From Hydrangea macrophylla (lineage: Eukaryota; Streptophyta; Magnoliopsida; Cornales; Hydrangeaceae), in NCBI GenBank assembly GCA_033977485.1, contig CM066992.1, forward strand, positions 103,180,140 through 103,244,139: a stretch of DNA of 64,000 nt. Direction: 5' to 3'. The position numbers were made by a program, and so were the translations under genes. Positions 23,969-35,783 of the stretch are shown here, piece by piece; the stretch's first letter is position 1; every line of letters begins with the position of its first letter. The notes beneath the pieces are model-generated. The model searched no databases. It was not told the DNA's origin and saw only the letters and a program-made list of their open reading frames with translations.

Positions 23969-24549
23969 GTAGCCGTAAAAAAGAACAGTGCGAGTACGTA
24001 CCTTTTCTTTTACATCCACAAGTAAGGGACAAAAAAATATAGGTGGTATCGCACTATCAAGGAAGTGAAGAAGAAACATACAAAAAGCTATCACATTCCA
24101 TATCACTTAGCCAAAAAGTTAAAACCAAAGTGAAAGTAGTAGTTGGAACAATATATTGCAGTACTAGTAAACTTCACTTTATCATCAAAATTCGGGACAT
24201 CGATCAGACATGGGGTTTTTCACTTATATATTGGTATAGTTGATACATCACCTCACATCCAATCTTTCAATCTTTACATAGATATTAATTTAGAGACCTT
24301 CTTGGATACAAATACGTTAATTAGTTACATTTTATTTATTGGAATTTGGTTACCAGGGCAAATGATGAGCAATATACCAATTGTTACTAGTATCAAGTTA
24401 TCATTGTATAGACTAGTGTTACTACTAAACAACATCTTAAATTAAAATAAATGACCAAAGAATTTTATTATTATACAACCAATAGTTCATGGATATATAT
24501 ATATATATATATATTTAAGATTTTTTCCTTAAATTATACTAAAAAAGTT
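23854..24549. repeat. Intergenic, with (AAT)n microsatellite
   Basis: Holds an (AAT)n run at about 23938-23965 and an (AT)n run near 24492-24515. No gene recognised; open frames of 66-100 codons here show no motif. Confidence 0.6.
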
Positions 24550-24715
24550 GGGTGATGCTATTGCCACTCCATCATTGAACCAAGGCACTCCATGGTACAA
24601 CTTTTAAAGCATGTGGTACTATGCATGCCATGCATTATATACATGGTACCATATGCTCTGAGAGTGATACCATGGAGTGGCTTAGTTCAATGATGGAGTG
24701 GCAATAACAATTCCC
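24550..24715. mobile_element. MITE, hAT-like, 166 bp, TSD AAAAAGTT
   Basis: Long inverted arms: GGGTGATGCTATTGCCACTC at the left and, on the other strand, GGGAATTGTTATTGCCACTC at the right; both continue CATCATTGAAC and a CCACTCCATGGTA-type block. The flanks AAAAAGTT (24542-24549 and 24716-24723) are identical over 8 bp, the length hAT elements make. Confidence 0.85.
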
Positions 24716-24723
24716 AAAAAGTT

Positions 24724-26638
24724 TTGATATATATATATATATCGATCGTATCAAATATATATATCAGAAGTGTCATATAATGTATGGGAATGTGTGTTGA
24801 TGAGGTCAGTGGTGGTTTTCACATGGATTGCACCATCGGTTGCAGATGAACCGCCCAAGCACGAAACAACTCATGGGACCTTAGTAGGTGGGCAGCACAT
24901 GGGTCCCCCGTATGTGCTCCCTTTCCTCGCTATTTCTCGAGTGCATATATATATATATATATATACTGTGGAAGACATAATTGGGACCTGTAAGAAAATT
25001 TTCCCTAGACTTTTGTGGACCTTAGTTTGTGGTTAATGGCGTGGCAATGGACAAAGTTTCTCAATTCAAAGTCTTACTTTCGTAAGTTTGTGACCGTCCA
25101 AATTGAGGAGGTCATGGCCCCTGGCCCACGAGTTCATGTTGATGTGCAGTGCCAAAAGAGACGTTACACACGAATTCAGCACTCAACCATGTCAAACAAG
25201 TAAAAAGGGACATCTAGCTAGTGTGGAAGAAAAAGATTCATGCTTTGTACATCTTTTTTATGTGAGCTCTATAGATATTGACATATGCTTGTATATGCAG
25301 TCATGCTATATATATATATATATATATACACACCAACTTTCTCCCTACCATTTTAAGATTTCTTGATTCCAATTTTTTGAAGTCTCATTTAGAGTACTCT
25401 TCCAAAATTCAACACTTTCGAAGTTTTTTTTCTTTAATATATACTTAACTCCCCAACTTTTTATCTGATGTAACACTGACATTTTAAATTTAAAAGAAAG
25501 GCAACAATGGAAAGTTAAAAATTCTCTCATCAATAAAAAAGAGTTCATAAAAAATTAAAATTTCCAAAATGGGCTCTTAATATGGAAGAGAAAGAGTATG
25601 CATGTGTACACGTTCATTTTTTCTAACTTTGAAAGAGGGATAGATGTTGACACGAGATATTATTCCATGATTATTATACCTTTTGACAGTTGCCATATAA
25701 TTTCTTCATTTATTGTGGAATTCAGAGAAAAGTGAAAATCACATAGGTATAATGGTAACATAGGGGTGTAAGAAAATCGACTGTACCTACTGAACCGATC
25801 AGTTCGGTCGGTTTTTAAAAAAATTCTCCAGTGTAAAAAAACGAACACCACCTACCGAACCAAAACCAATCATTTGCCATGAAAATTCCGCCAAGCCGAA
25901 CCGTTTACACCTCTAAGTCTCGCATAAGATAACTCCTTTGTTAACATTGATCCTTGCTTACAAGTATTTTATAATCAATTGATTTTATTATTCAGAAAAT
26001 GCAGGAAGACTACCAAATTAAAAGGCTCAAACTTTTATACGTACATCAGTTTGCAAAGGATTTAAATTGATTCATTTTCAATGTTAAAGTTACAAATATA
26101 AGAGCCCAAAAACAGATTCAAAAGATGCAGATGATGAGCAAACAGGGGGGAAAAAAATTTCTGATTAACGAGGTTTTTATATGATTTATAATCTCATCAT
26201 GCAAATAGCAATATGATCCAAGAAAGAACAATACTAGCTAGTTTGTAGAAAAACACATCTGATGACTAATAATAGTCAATTTCAAATTGAGTCGAATTAA
26301 CGTTAAGGAAATTGCCTGGGGGTTGTGGGTTAGTGGGGGCCACTTGTAACGTGTCCCCTCTATTAAGTGCACAGTGGTTTGACGTGGGATAAGTATGTGT
26401 GTTTGCATTTGCTTATCAAAAAAAGAAAATGAAAATCATTTTATGAGAAAAACACCAAGTTAAAATATGTTTGAAAACTTGCAATACACACAACTAGAGT
26501 TGAAATTGGATAAACTTTGAAAGAGTCAAAGCGGAAAATGTTTGATTGCTTAACTGTTAAACACGCACACGCACATACAATACGCATATTTTATGTGTGT
26601 GTGTGTTATCTTTTTGGAGCTTTGAGCAATTAAGAAAA
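24724..26638. other. AT-rich intergenic stretch
   Basis: Contains (TA)n runs near 24726-24743, 24944-24965 and 25309-25330, plus one MITE listed separately. I see no credible gene, tRNA or other RNA. Confidence 0.6.
25761..25915. mobile_element. hAT-like MITE, 155 bp
   Basis: Ends TAGGGGTGTAA and TTTACACCTCTA form inverted repeats of the hAT type, and the interior has inverted CGAACCG/CGGTTCG-like blocks. It looks like a diverged relative of 52842-53064, which has the same ends. The flanking 8 bases do not match. Confidence 0.6.
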
Positions 26639-26798
26639 GAGTAATGCTAGCCACACACAAAATTTTATACAAAATAATTTTGGTCTTTGATTTTGATGAG
26701 TCCTCTGAGGGGATCCAAGTGTTCCCCATATGGAACTACTAGAATCAAGGGTCAGTATTATTTTGTGTGAAATTTTAGATGAGTGTAACATTATTGAC
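26639..26798. mobile_element. MITE, hAT-like, 160 bp, TSD TAAGAAAA
   Basis: Arms GAGTAATGCTAGCCACACAC and, reversed, GTCAATAATGTTACACTCAT lead into a shared CACAAAATTTTATACAAAATAAT-like block. TAAGAAAA flanks both sides (26631-26638 and 26799-26806). Confidence 0.82.
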
Positions 26799-26898
26799 TA
26801 AGAAAAATGAACCATAAACAAATTAAAACTGCATAAAAGACGTTTTCAAGGGGCGTCTATTGGTTAAAATCTATGCCATTAGCCAAATGCAAAATATG

Positions 26899-26937
<39 letters not shown>

Positions 26938-27019
26938 GCTTGAAGACTGTGGCTAGTCCTGGTCAATTGCAGCAAGCTAGTTAGCTTATTTGATTCAAAA
27001 CTCATCCTGTAATTTATCT
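26799..27019. repeat. Intergenic with (TA)n microsatellite
   Basis: A run of TATATA lies at about 26895-26935. No gene seen. Confidence 0.6.
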
Positions 27020-27028
27020 TAATATAAA

Positions 27029-27713
27029 GGGTGGGGCTATTCCAACCATCTTTTTTTTTTTTTTTTTGTTATTTACACCACTTTTTCTTTATTTTAATAG
27101 TTTTTAATCACTAAAATCATATATTTTCCTAGAAAATCATACTCTTTTGAATAAACCCAAAATACCCTTTAAAAGCCAATCAATGTCTTTTACTTTAAAA
27201 GCAATTAGTAGTTTAGGGCATATCAGTATCATTTATTAGGGCATAACTTAAGACCTAAAAATTAAGAACAAACAACAAATTAACCCAAAAGATCTGATTA
27301 GGGACTTAACCAACATAAATCCAAAGTCAAAACAATGAAGTCCGAACGAGTAAAATACTCTAAATAGCATAGACTCAAAAATCTAGATTTTAAAATCATC
27401 CAAAGATCTATATATATTCAAAACTATAATAGACAAAATTCCCCAAACACGATCTTTTAGAGACACCACCCAAAAGTAGTATATGAACACATTTATTAAA
27501 AAAAAAAATGACCTAGTTCTTCTTCTTCATCACTAATTTAGAATTGACAATCTTTATCCAACACATTAGAACCAAAAGTTGTTGATCGAGAGACTTTATC
27601 AGTTTGACATAAATTGCAAATGGTGACAAAATAACGGTGACATCCAAGAATGTTTGATTTTCTTTCTCCTTCACCCCCAAAAAAATAAAAAAGTGATAGG
27701 AATAACCCCACCC
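27029..27713. mobile_element. Non-autonomous Mutator-like element, 685 bp, TSD TAATATAAA
   Basis: Ends GGGTGGGGCTATTCC and, reversed, GGGTGGGGTTATTCC give 15-bp inverted repeats with one mismatch. The 9-bp flanks TAATATAAA (27020-27028 and 27714-27722) are identical; nine bases is the Mutator signature. The interior is AT-rich with no open frame of note. Confidence 0.83.
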
Positions 27714-27722
27714 TAATATAAA

Positions 27723-28820
27723 TTATAATGCTCTTAGAGGGACCAATGATGCTTCTGATTAATTATTTGACAACTCTGGAGATTGTGCCCTGAAACTAGA
27801 CAAATATACATGCACCACATTCAAACCAATGATTAATTTCAGAGTGAAAATAATGTTAGTAGATCTCAAATTCATCGTCAAATTTGGAGACATTATCCTA
27901 TGTGATTAAGGCACCCACAACATGGAATTCGCATAATACATAAGAGTAAATCACATACATGAATGCGACAATCACGTAACATAATTTTAATTTAAATCGG
28001 TACCAACTAATAGTGGAAGCCATTCAATTACAATGGAACCAACAGAACTTTCATTTGAAATGAAAAGACTTAGGACCAAGGTGTGCATCCACGAATTTGA
28101 ATGACATGATTCATGAGCTACAAAGCATATATTTCGATATAGAAATCAATCATATTGAATGAGATCATTTAGGGAAATGATAGCTATATGTGTTAAACTT
28201 TGTGCTTAAACCCATAAATTGTGTCATCATAAGGGAACATATGATTGACCACAAATGGAGAAATACAGTGAGATTCTCCATTCTCATAAATGATCTCATT
28301 CAATATGATGCATTCCTGTTCCAAAATCCTATTACTCATGATTCATGTATGATTTTCATTCAATTTGTGAATGCACAAATGGACTCTTAAAGCATACATG
28401 TCTCATATGTGTGATAGATAAGTATTAGAATATGACGAAAAGTACCCAAAAAAAAGTAGTGTCATCCCATTTATAAAAAATAATAATAAAAAAAAACAAA
28501 AACAAAAACAAAAACAAAAAAATTGGGCAGTAGGAAACCAAATTTAAGATACCAAAATTATTTGGAAACTTCCCCTTCAAATGAATGTAACAGAGAATTA
28601 CCCAGATACACCTATGTAGATGTGAATTTATATCAGTAATTTTAAATGTTACTGTAAAAAAAAAAAAAAAAAAAAAAAAAAACGGTGATAATAGGACATC
28701 ATTATCATTACAATCATTTGATTGTCAGCTATTACATTCTAGTTTCTACCAATTTAATTTCATTAAATAATCAAAATAGTAAATCACGATTAAGAATAAG
28801 TTTAAAAACTTTTGAAAGTC
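27723..28820. other. AT-rich intergenic stretch with poly-A runs
   Basis: No gene recognised. There is a (CAAAAA)n-type stretch near 28490-28520 and a poly-A run at about 28655-28682. Between about 28087 and 28350 lie inverted matches such as ATTCATGA/TCATGAAT-like and ATATTGAATGAGATCATTT versus AAATGATCTCATTCAATAT, arms of a foldback about 120 bp apart. Confidence 0.5.
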
Positions 28821-29093
28821 TTAGGATATGTTTGATAATCCAATTAAGTGGTGAAATTAAAATTTTCAGCACTTATTTATTTTCAGTGCGTTTGATAATA
28901 TACTACTTAATTGAAAAACTAATTACAAACCTGCTGAAAACTTTAAGTGAAAATTTTGTACTGAAAATAATCACTAAATGCATTCCATTTCAGTGATTGA
29001 AACACTATTTTCAAAATTGTAAATTTAATCGCTTAAAATTTTTAATACTTAAAATTTAGCACTTAATTTTCAATTTTATCAAATGGACACCAT
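28821..29093. repeat. Dispersed MITE-like repeat, copy 1
   Basis: About 270 bp bounded by TTTGATAAT and ATCAAAT-type inverted ends and shared with 33688-33963: CTGAAAACTTTAAGTGAAA, TTTCAGTG...TTGAAACACT and TTAGCACTTAATTTTCAATT blocks occur in both in the same order. Strand-specific role unknown; no coding potential. Confidence 0.65.
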
Positions 29094-29797
29094 TATGGAA
29101 CACACATTCGTTCCAATCCACATGTGCATGAGAAACTAGTAAACATATTATCCAAAAAAAAGATCAAATAGATCAAAACCACTGATCCACATTACTTGGT
29201 CTTTTGCGTTATTTAGGAGTCAAATGTTATACTATTTTTTTTTTGGGTACAAAAATGTTGTACTATTTTGATTGTAATCACTTGAACTGTTGAAACCGAC
29301 CCTTTGACGTTGCTATATTGTTCACAAGATTCAATTTGTATGACTATCTTCAGAGATTATTGAGTTAATTCCGTACTTAAATTGTATTTATCAACCAATT
29401 TTTCAGGCATATACAACCAATATCTGCTGTAAATTTATATCCCAACGGGACACCAATTTACAGCAAGACTTTATAAATTTTTTCTATAATTGTCCCGCCA
29501 TTTTTGGTAATCTAATTGTGGTGAAAAAATATGAGAAGGTGACCATCATATCTATGACTAGCTGCTGGGGTCTGAAAAGTCAAAATTGCCATTATTGGGA
29601 AGGAAAATTTGAGGGTAAATGCTGACTTTTCACATGAAATTATTCAATAAATCCGACACACTACATAATAACTAGTTGTAATGTTCAAAATACTTGTCAT
29701 GTGCTCCTAGGCAATTTACGCGAAGGTTCTCCCAAAAAATTGAGGCCCCGTTTTTTCATAAATTCATCAATAATATTACTTTTGTATCAAAAAATAA
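29094..29797. other. Intergenic stretch with a small hairpin
   Basis: No gene. At about 29423-29456, TGCTGTAAATT and AATTTACAGCA form an 11-bp perfect inverted repeat around a short loop. Confidence 0.5.
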
Positions 29798-29953
29798 ATG
29801 ATAATACTGTGCACATAAAATATGTACATAAAGTGTGCAAATAAAGATCTGGGTCATTCATTTCAGTGGGGTCTATGCCTACACACATGGATTCCATCAA
29901 AATTAATGACCCAAATCTTTATGTGCATATTTTATGTGCACCAATCATTACTC
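29798..29953. mobile_element. MITE, about 156 bp, probable TSD AAAAATAA
   Basis: Arms: GTGCACATAAAATATG occurs near the left end and as its reverse complement near the right end; ATAAAGATxTGGGTCATT and its complement continue the arms. AAAAATAA flanks both ends (29790-29797, 29954-29961). Confidence 0.72.
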
Positions 29954-30612
29954 AAAAATAAAAAGAAATAGAAAATTTTAAGTAGATTTGCCTTACCAAA
30001 AAAAAATCCCAATTAATAACTCCCAAAATAATTATTTATTGTATTCTCAACATATTGTATCACCTAACTAATAGCCTACAAAAAGGAACCCTAGTAGTTG
30101 TAAGTTGTAACCAATTACACTCGTCTATTCCTTTAAAAAAAATCTATTCATAAAATAAAACTCCCAACATTCCACTACCTCATTAACTTTAATGCTTCAA
30201 ACCTATGATAAAGCAAAACAAAAGAGGAAAAAATTATATGATTTTCTATCTAAAAGTTTAAATGGAAAGTTGACAAGAAACAATAATCACACTAATTAAA
30301 ATGATAAATTTTGTTTAAGAATTAGATTCTTTTTCAAATTCATTGATGGCTTGATTGCTTATATAATCATATTAACAGTATCTGTAAATAAGTTTTTTCA
30401 AAACTAAATTAACTGATAAAATTTTACTTAAGATCAACCATGTGTAATGATAGATTAAATAGATTAGTCATGCTATCAATTGATTTTTTCAAAAAAAAAT
30501 TTTAAAAACTTTAAAAAAAATTTGTATCTAAAAAAGCAAGATAACAAAATTTTACTAATTGATAGAATTTGATTAAATTAATACATAATTATTAACTATG
30601 ACAATATAATAA

Positions 30613-30745
30613 GAGAATTACTATTAGCACTCTAAAAATCAACTAATGCACTCTATGGTACTACTTTGACAACCTGTCATACTATACATTCAATGCAATC
30701 TAAGAAGTGCATTTAGTAATTAATAGAGTGCGAATAGCATTGCCC
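30613..30745. mobile_element. MITE, hAT-like, 133 bp, TSD TATAATAA
   Basis: Ends GAGAATTACTATTAGCACTC and, reversed, GGGCAATGCTATTCGCACTC. The 8-bp flanks TATAATAA (30605-30612 and 30746-30753) are identical. Same general end type as 24550-24715 and 26639-26798. Confidence 0.8.
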
Positions 30746-30879
30746 TATAATAAAGGCCTCATTTTAATTGTTTGCCTAAGGTCCCAAAATATATTGAGCT
30801 ACCCATGTGTCAATGTTATGATGCACGTGACACCGAATCATTGAATAATTTCTCAAAAAAGGGCAGTTAAAAAAAAGAA

Positions 30880-31286
30880 GGGGAAAATACCTTTTACCCC
30901 CCCTGTGGTTATACTCATTTTCTCATAACCCCCCTGTGGTTCATTTTGTAACACTTAACCCCCCTGTACTACGGATTAAAGTGAGACTGTTAACTTTTGT
31001 AACGGCAGTCTTACTTCAGTCATTAGTACAGGGGGGTTAAGTGTTACAAAAATGAACCACAGGGGTTATGAGAACATGGGTGTAACCATAGGGGGGTAAA
31101 AGGTATTTTTCCCTAAAGAGTATGTATAGGGGCTTGGGGGTATTAACGTCATTTCATTTTTTTTTCGTTAGAAAAGTTAACAGTCTCACTTTAGTCCGTA
31201 GTACAGGGGGGTTAAGTGTTACAAAATGAACCACATGGGGTTATGAGAAAATGAGTGTAACCACATGGGATTAAGGTATTTTCCCC
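30880..31286. mobile_element. Compound Mutator-like MITE with one left and two right arms
   Basis: The left arm (30880 to about 31000) begins GGGGAAAATACCTTTTACCC and repeats CCCCCTGTGGTT two times. A reverse-complement arm lies at 31022-31113 (ending ATTTTTCCC) and a second at 31173-31286 (ending ATTTTCCCC). The outer right arm matches the left one furthest inward (TTAACAGTCTCACTTTA...). A clean duplication is hidden by flanking poly-A. The end style resembles that of the 5.1-kb MULE at 42002-47120. Confidence 0.7.
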
Positions 31287-31862
31287 AAAAAAAAAAAAAA
31301 AAAAAAACTTCATTGGGAAAATAACGAAAAACTTGAATTAAGAGAGAAATGGGAATCCTATTCTTCAGCCTTTCTAAATGATCAAACTGACAAAATCTCT
31401 GATATTCTCTCTCTCTCTCTCTCTCTTCTCTTAAGAAAAAGTAGGGGGGGAAAAAAATTACACAAACAAAAGTTACGAAACACCGACTCTTTCTCACTCT
31501 AAAATAGTGTAAACAGCACATAGGGAGGAGAGAAAAAACCGACTCGGTCACACAAACATAATGCCTCACCCACTTGGAATTGAATTTCTCATTCAAAACG
31601 CATCTGAAATCTCTGACCCGATAGTTTAGTCACAAAATCTGCATGTGTGTACGTCGTTTGCTTACCCACCCACCTTACATACACCTCACTTCACTTTAAT
31701 GCTTCCCTAAAGAGAGAGAGAGAGAAAAAGAATCCTAGGCCCCCACACCCCTGACCTGACTCCTCTTCTCTCTCTTTTTTCTCTCTTTTCCTTTTCGGTT
31801 TTTCAGTTTCTTTAATTCAATCAATTTACTCATATCCATAATTAAATTCGCACCAATTCCAA
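31287..31862. other. Upstream region of the RING gene
   Basis: AT-rich with GA/CT runs near 31409-31430 and 31712-31725. No other gene. It probably includes the distal promoter of the gene starting at 32136. Confidence 0.5.
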
Positions 31863-31870
31863 TATAAATA
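31863..31870 (+). promoter_or_regulatory. TATA box of the RING gene
   Basis: TATAAATA followed by CACAGTCCCCCACCACC, about 265 bp before the ATG, which would give a 5' leader near 235 nt. Confidence 0.5.
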
Positions 31871-32083
31871 CACAGTCCCCCACCACCTCTCTTTTTTACT
31901 ATGTTTCTTGAAATCATAGCATTCCTCAGAGACCAAACAGACGAAAAACAGATGTTCTTGTATATATAGAGATTCAACAACGATGACATAGCAAGTTCTT
32001 GTTTTGAGCCAAACCCAGTTCGATTCTGCTCTTGTTTTGATCGATTAACATTAAAAAAACATCTTATCAAAGGGCTTGTTTTT

Positions 32084-32120
<37 letters not shown>
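32084..32120 (+). repeat. (CT)n microsatellite in the 5' leader
   Basis: A 37-bp run of CT dinucleotides ends 16 bp before the ATG. CT-rich leaders are common in plant genes and the run length may vary between individuals. Confidence 0.8.
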
Positions 32121-32123
<3 letters not shown>

Positions 32124-32135
32124 GTTTTGGTGGTT

Positions 32136-33093
32136 ATGGCGATTCAAGCACAGTTGTATTCGGAGAATTCTGGGTTTCCTTTGGTGGGCTCACAGGATTT
32201 GATAGACAATGCTTATGGGTTCAATGATTTCTATTTGAATCTTCCCCAGAAACAACAGATCACGCAACATCCGCAGCAATTTATAAATCTGCCGCAGAAC
32301 AGTATTTTGCTTCCGAAAAACAATAAAAACTGTTATCAATCATCAATGGCGCTTTCGGCCCAATTTGAGAAGCAGAGGCAAGAGATTGATCGGTTTATAA
32401 CTTTACAGGTGAGAATTCTGATATGGGTTTTGCTTCAATATTCAAATCAAGATGTTTGGAAAACAATTCTATGATATTTCAACTTAATTGGATTTTATTA
32501 ATGGAAATTTTGTTTTATTGACCAATGTTCTTATTTTCATGGATATTGTTTTCTGGAAACAGAATCAGAAATTGATATTGGCTTTGGAAGAGCAGAGAAA
32601 GCAGCAAGTAGCAATGCTTTTGAGAAAATACGAAGCAAAAACACATTTTCTCATGAAACACAAAGATGAAGAAATAGAAAAAGCTATGCAGAGGACAATG
32701 GAGCTTGAAGATTTTCTGAGAAGAGTTGAGTTTGAGAGCCAAACATGGCAAAGAGTGGCAAAAGAAAACGAAGCAATAGTGATAAATCTGAACAATAAAA
32801 TCGAAGAACTTAGAGAAAATGCTTGTTTTTCCAATGGGGTTGAAGATGCAGAGTCTTTCTGTGATTACAGAGGAAGCACAGAGTACGAAACAGAGGAAAA
32901 CAGGGGACATAAAAATGAAGAACAGAGAACGAGGAAGACAAAGATGGGTTGCAAAAGCTGTAATTATCGGAATTCGTGCGTTGTTTTCCTACCTTGCAGG
33001 CACCTTTGTTCATGCAAAGCTTGTGTAGCTTTTCTTGATTCATGCCCTGTCTGTGGAATGCCAAAGAAAGCTATAATAGAGGCTCTGGTTTGA
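32136..33093 (+). CDS. BOI/BRG-type RING-finger E3 ubiquitin ligase (two exons)
   Basis: Exons 32136-32408 and 32563-33093 flank a 154-bp intron with GT...AG borders (CAG|GTGAGA and AAACAG|AAT, phase 0), giving 267 aa. Residues 1-65 are Gln/Asn-rich. Residues 77-91 (FEKQRQEIDRFITLQ) match the conserved helix of the BOI/BRG/SBP1 family. Residues 92-185 look like a long coiled coil with RTMELEDFLRR and ESQTWQRVAKENEA. The C-terminal RING (from C221) reads CKSC, LPCRHLC, CKAC, CPVC, ending KKAIIEALV. Such proteins transfer ubiquitin in the nucleus or cytosol; Arabidopsis members restrain cell death and gibberellin responses. The start is the first ATG after the CT-rich leader; the frame extends upstream only from a TTG. 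This is the only ordinary gene in the window and looks intact. Confidence 0.93.
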
Positions 33094-33687
33094 TTTTCTA
33101 GGCAAGTAAATATTTTCCGGGATACGGAAAGAAAAGTTGTTGGATTTCGTCGGAAAAAGGGTAAATGAATAGAACCCGTTTTCAAATTTTATTATTATTT
33201 TTTTTTTTTCGGATTATTTTATTAGTTTATCTTTTTAGGGTCTCTGTTTCTAGATTCATTTTGTACTTTTTGAAACAACCCCTAATCAATCAAATGAACA
33301 GAATTACAGGACAAGGGCATCTTTTCCTTTTCAAGAGTTTTTTACTTTTCCTTTTCTGGGGTTCATTTGCTTCACTAATGTTGGGTTGATTTGATTATTC
33401 ATAGAAGATTTTAGCACTTGTTTTAGTTCTTTGCAGTGCTATAATTTACATTTTACGGTGACAGAAAGGATTGTAATCAAATGTCAGATTGACTTGTCTA
33501 ATTTCACCCCTTGACACTTTTTTACAGAAGAATATGGGCTCAACCCTTCATGAGTTATTGGGAATCCAAATTTGTAAGTTATGTTCTCCTAGGAAAATTT
33601 GGAGAACTCTTTTGGTACGTCTAGGGGTGGTTTAGAGCACCTACATCGTTTGTTCCCTAGGGAACAATTAAGTGATTTTGATGTGAA
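33094..33687. other. 3' side of the RING gene, intergenic
   Basis: T-rich stretch (33189-33209) likely within the 3' untranslated region. No second gene. Confidence 0.5.
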
Positions 33688-33963
33688 TAGGGGTGTGTTT
33701 GATAATTTTATTATTTGCTGAAAATGAAAATTTTTAGCATTTAATTTATTTCAGTGAATTTGATAATGAATCGCTTAATAGAAAAAGCAGTCAAAAATTT
33801 ACTGAAAACTTTAGTGAAATTTGTTTGCTAAAAATAATTATTGAATGCAGTCTATTTCAATACTTTAAACACTGTTTTTAGTATTGTAAAACTAATCCCT
33901 TAAACTTTTCAATATTTAAAATTCAGCACTTAATTTTCAATTTTTTTATCATATAGGCCCTAA
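33688..33963. repeat. Dispersed MITE-like repeat, copy 2 (hAT-like ends)
   Basis: Second copy of the repeat at 28821-29093. Ends are TAGGGGTGTGTTTGATAAT and, reversed, TTAGGGCCTATATGATAAA, so a hAT-type MITE is likely. The flanks do not show a clean duplication. Confidence 0.62.
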
Positions 33964-35627
33964 GTGTTTTTTTTTTTTTTTTTTTTTTTCATATCACGAA
34001 ACAAAGTTTTCTATCAAAAATAAACTTTTCTGAACTTTTGCAACTGGGAAATAAAGAGACGTAAGTATGTCCAAAACACTAGGTGAAGTTCTCCAGAAAA
34101 TTATTTCTAAAATAAAGAAAAGTAAAAGTAAATGTACAATATCTTTTTATGGGGAGAAACAATGTCTAGATTTTAAGCATTCAAAAAGGCTGTAATTGTA
34201 GTCTCTTTCCAAAAAAATTCCCCCACCTTTTGGTTTGGATTTTTGTTACAAAAAATGAAAGCATATATCTATCTATATTATAAAAAAATATTCATTGCAA
34301 CGGTTATTTTATTGACGTGGTAACGATAGTATAATAATTAAATTTGAATCCTTTATTATCCATCTATATCCTCTATTTTCAAAGAAAATCTTATCCATAT
34401 AAGCATAAGTCACAAATTTGTGAGTGTGTTTGCTACATTAAATATTTACTCATATATAATTTGGCAAAAACACTTTTTAAAAAATAAAATACAAAAATAA
34501 TCCAATGTTGGCATCTTAATTGTAACTATGCATTGCCACCCAAAAAGTGAAATTTTGTACCATTAATCTTTGTCAATCTAAGGGTCTAAATTTGTTATTA
34601 TTTTTTATATTGTGACCTCATCTTAGTTTTGTACCATTTAGAATTTTTAATACTATAAAGAAGACCACCACCTGTCGTTCAGCACATAATTTTTTTTGTG
34701 TGGTGCCCATAGATGCATGGATAATCCCTCTCAAATTATATGTCAAACACGTACACATTTTGCACAAATGTATTTGGATTTCATATTCGAATGGACCTTG
34801 TAATTGTAAGAAAATGGGTTTTTTTAGCTATGAATATAGCAAAAGAAAATTAGGGATAAGATCTTAGTTAATTGGATACATCATTATTTTTTAACATTAA
34901 AATTTACATGAAATTTAAGTTACTTTATGCTTAATTCTGAATGTTATGACCATTCCAGTAGGTTTTGTGTATAACACCCTTTAATGACTTTTTTCAATTG
35001 ATGCAAACGTTTTTCTTCGACCTATACTAACATAAGAAGTAAAAGATGTTCAATAATTAGATTAATAATGCCCAACTACATACATTTCAAGAAACACTAT
35101 CAAAACATTAATGGCACAATGAAAATTGGAATGCTTTTTCAATTGCATATGTACTTTGAATTTATTTGGGAGCATACCAATGCATGAATCATGCATATAA
35201 AAATACATATTAGTGGTAGCTGGCAAGACCAAGTCGGCAAGTATGATAATACTATTAAGCACTATAAATGTAGATAATCAATTACCATACATATAAATGT
35301 GAAGAAATTAAAGGATAATAAGGAGTAGAAAATTACACTTATATATAAGGTCAAAATACAAGCGCTCTCTTTGTAGTTGTACATAATTATATTGACGTTG
35401 GCGTTGCTTATCCCAAATAATAACATAACAAAGTTAATTGTGCATGTAAAGAATTTGATATATATAAGTCCCTTCAAGCCTCATCTCCCCATATCAAAAA
35501 AGAAATAAAAAATAATAATAGTGCATGCAAAATACTTAGATATCCTACAGTAAAATATAAGTTACTAATTTTAAAAAATTAAAACATTATTAATGCACAA
35601 ATCTATCATAAGTAGGGAAAAAAAAAA
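33964..35627. other. AT-rich intergenic stretch
   Basis: Poly-T run at 33969-33989, then AT-rich DNA without recognisable genes. TCTATCTATATTATAAA near 34267 resembles a Helitron 5' end but no matching partner was fixed. Confidence 0.5.
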
Positions 35628-35783
35628 GTAATGCTATGGTTCCCAAATTTTGGATCCTCAAATGTTTTTCAAATATATGTGGCAGTAGTACCGCTTTCAA
35701 TAATGATGGGACTACTTCAACATCGTCCAATCAAAAGCCAGTGGGACCATTGTCAAATATATTTGGAAAGCATAGCATTTCTC
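35628..35783. mobile_element. MITE, about 156 bp, GTAATGCTATG ends
   Basis: Left GTAATGCTATGGTTCCCAAAT and, reversed right end, GAGAAATGCTATGCTTTCCAAAT; CAAATATAT continues both arms. Poly-A flanks hide the target duplication. Open frames over it are incidental. Confidence 0.65.

Noticed and set aside
32076..32135. Upstream extension of the RING gene frame
   Set aside because: It would need a TTG start and encodes only the CT-repeat leader; ATG at 32136 starts the family-typical protein.
32488..32562. Upstream start of the RING second exon
   Set aside because: This is intron sequence; the AAACAG acceptor at 32562 and family alignment place the exon start at 32563.
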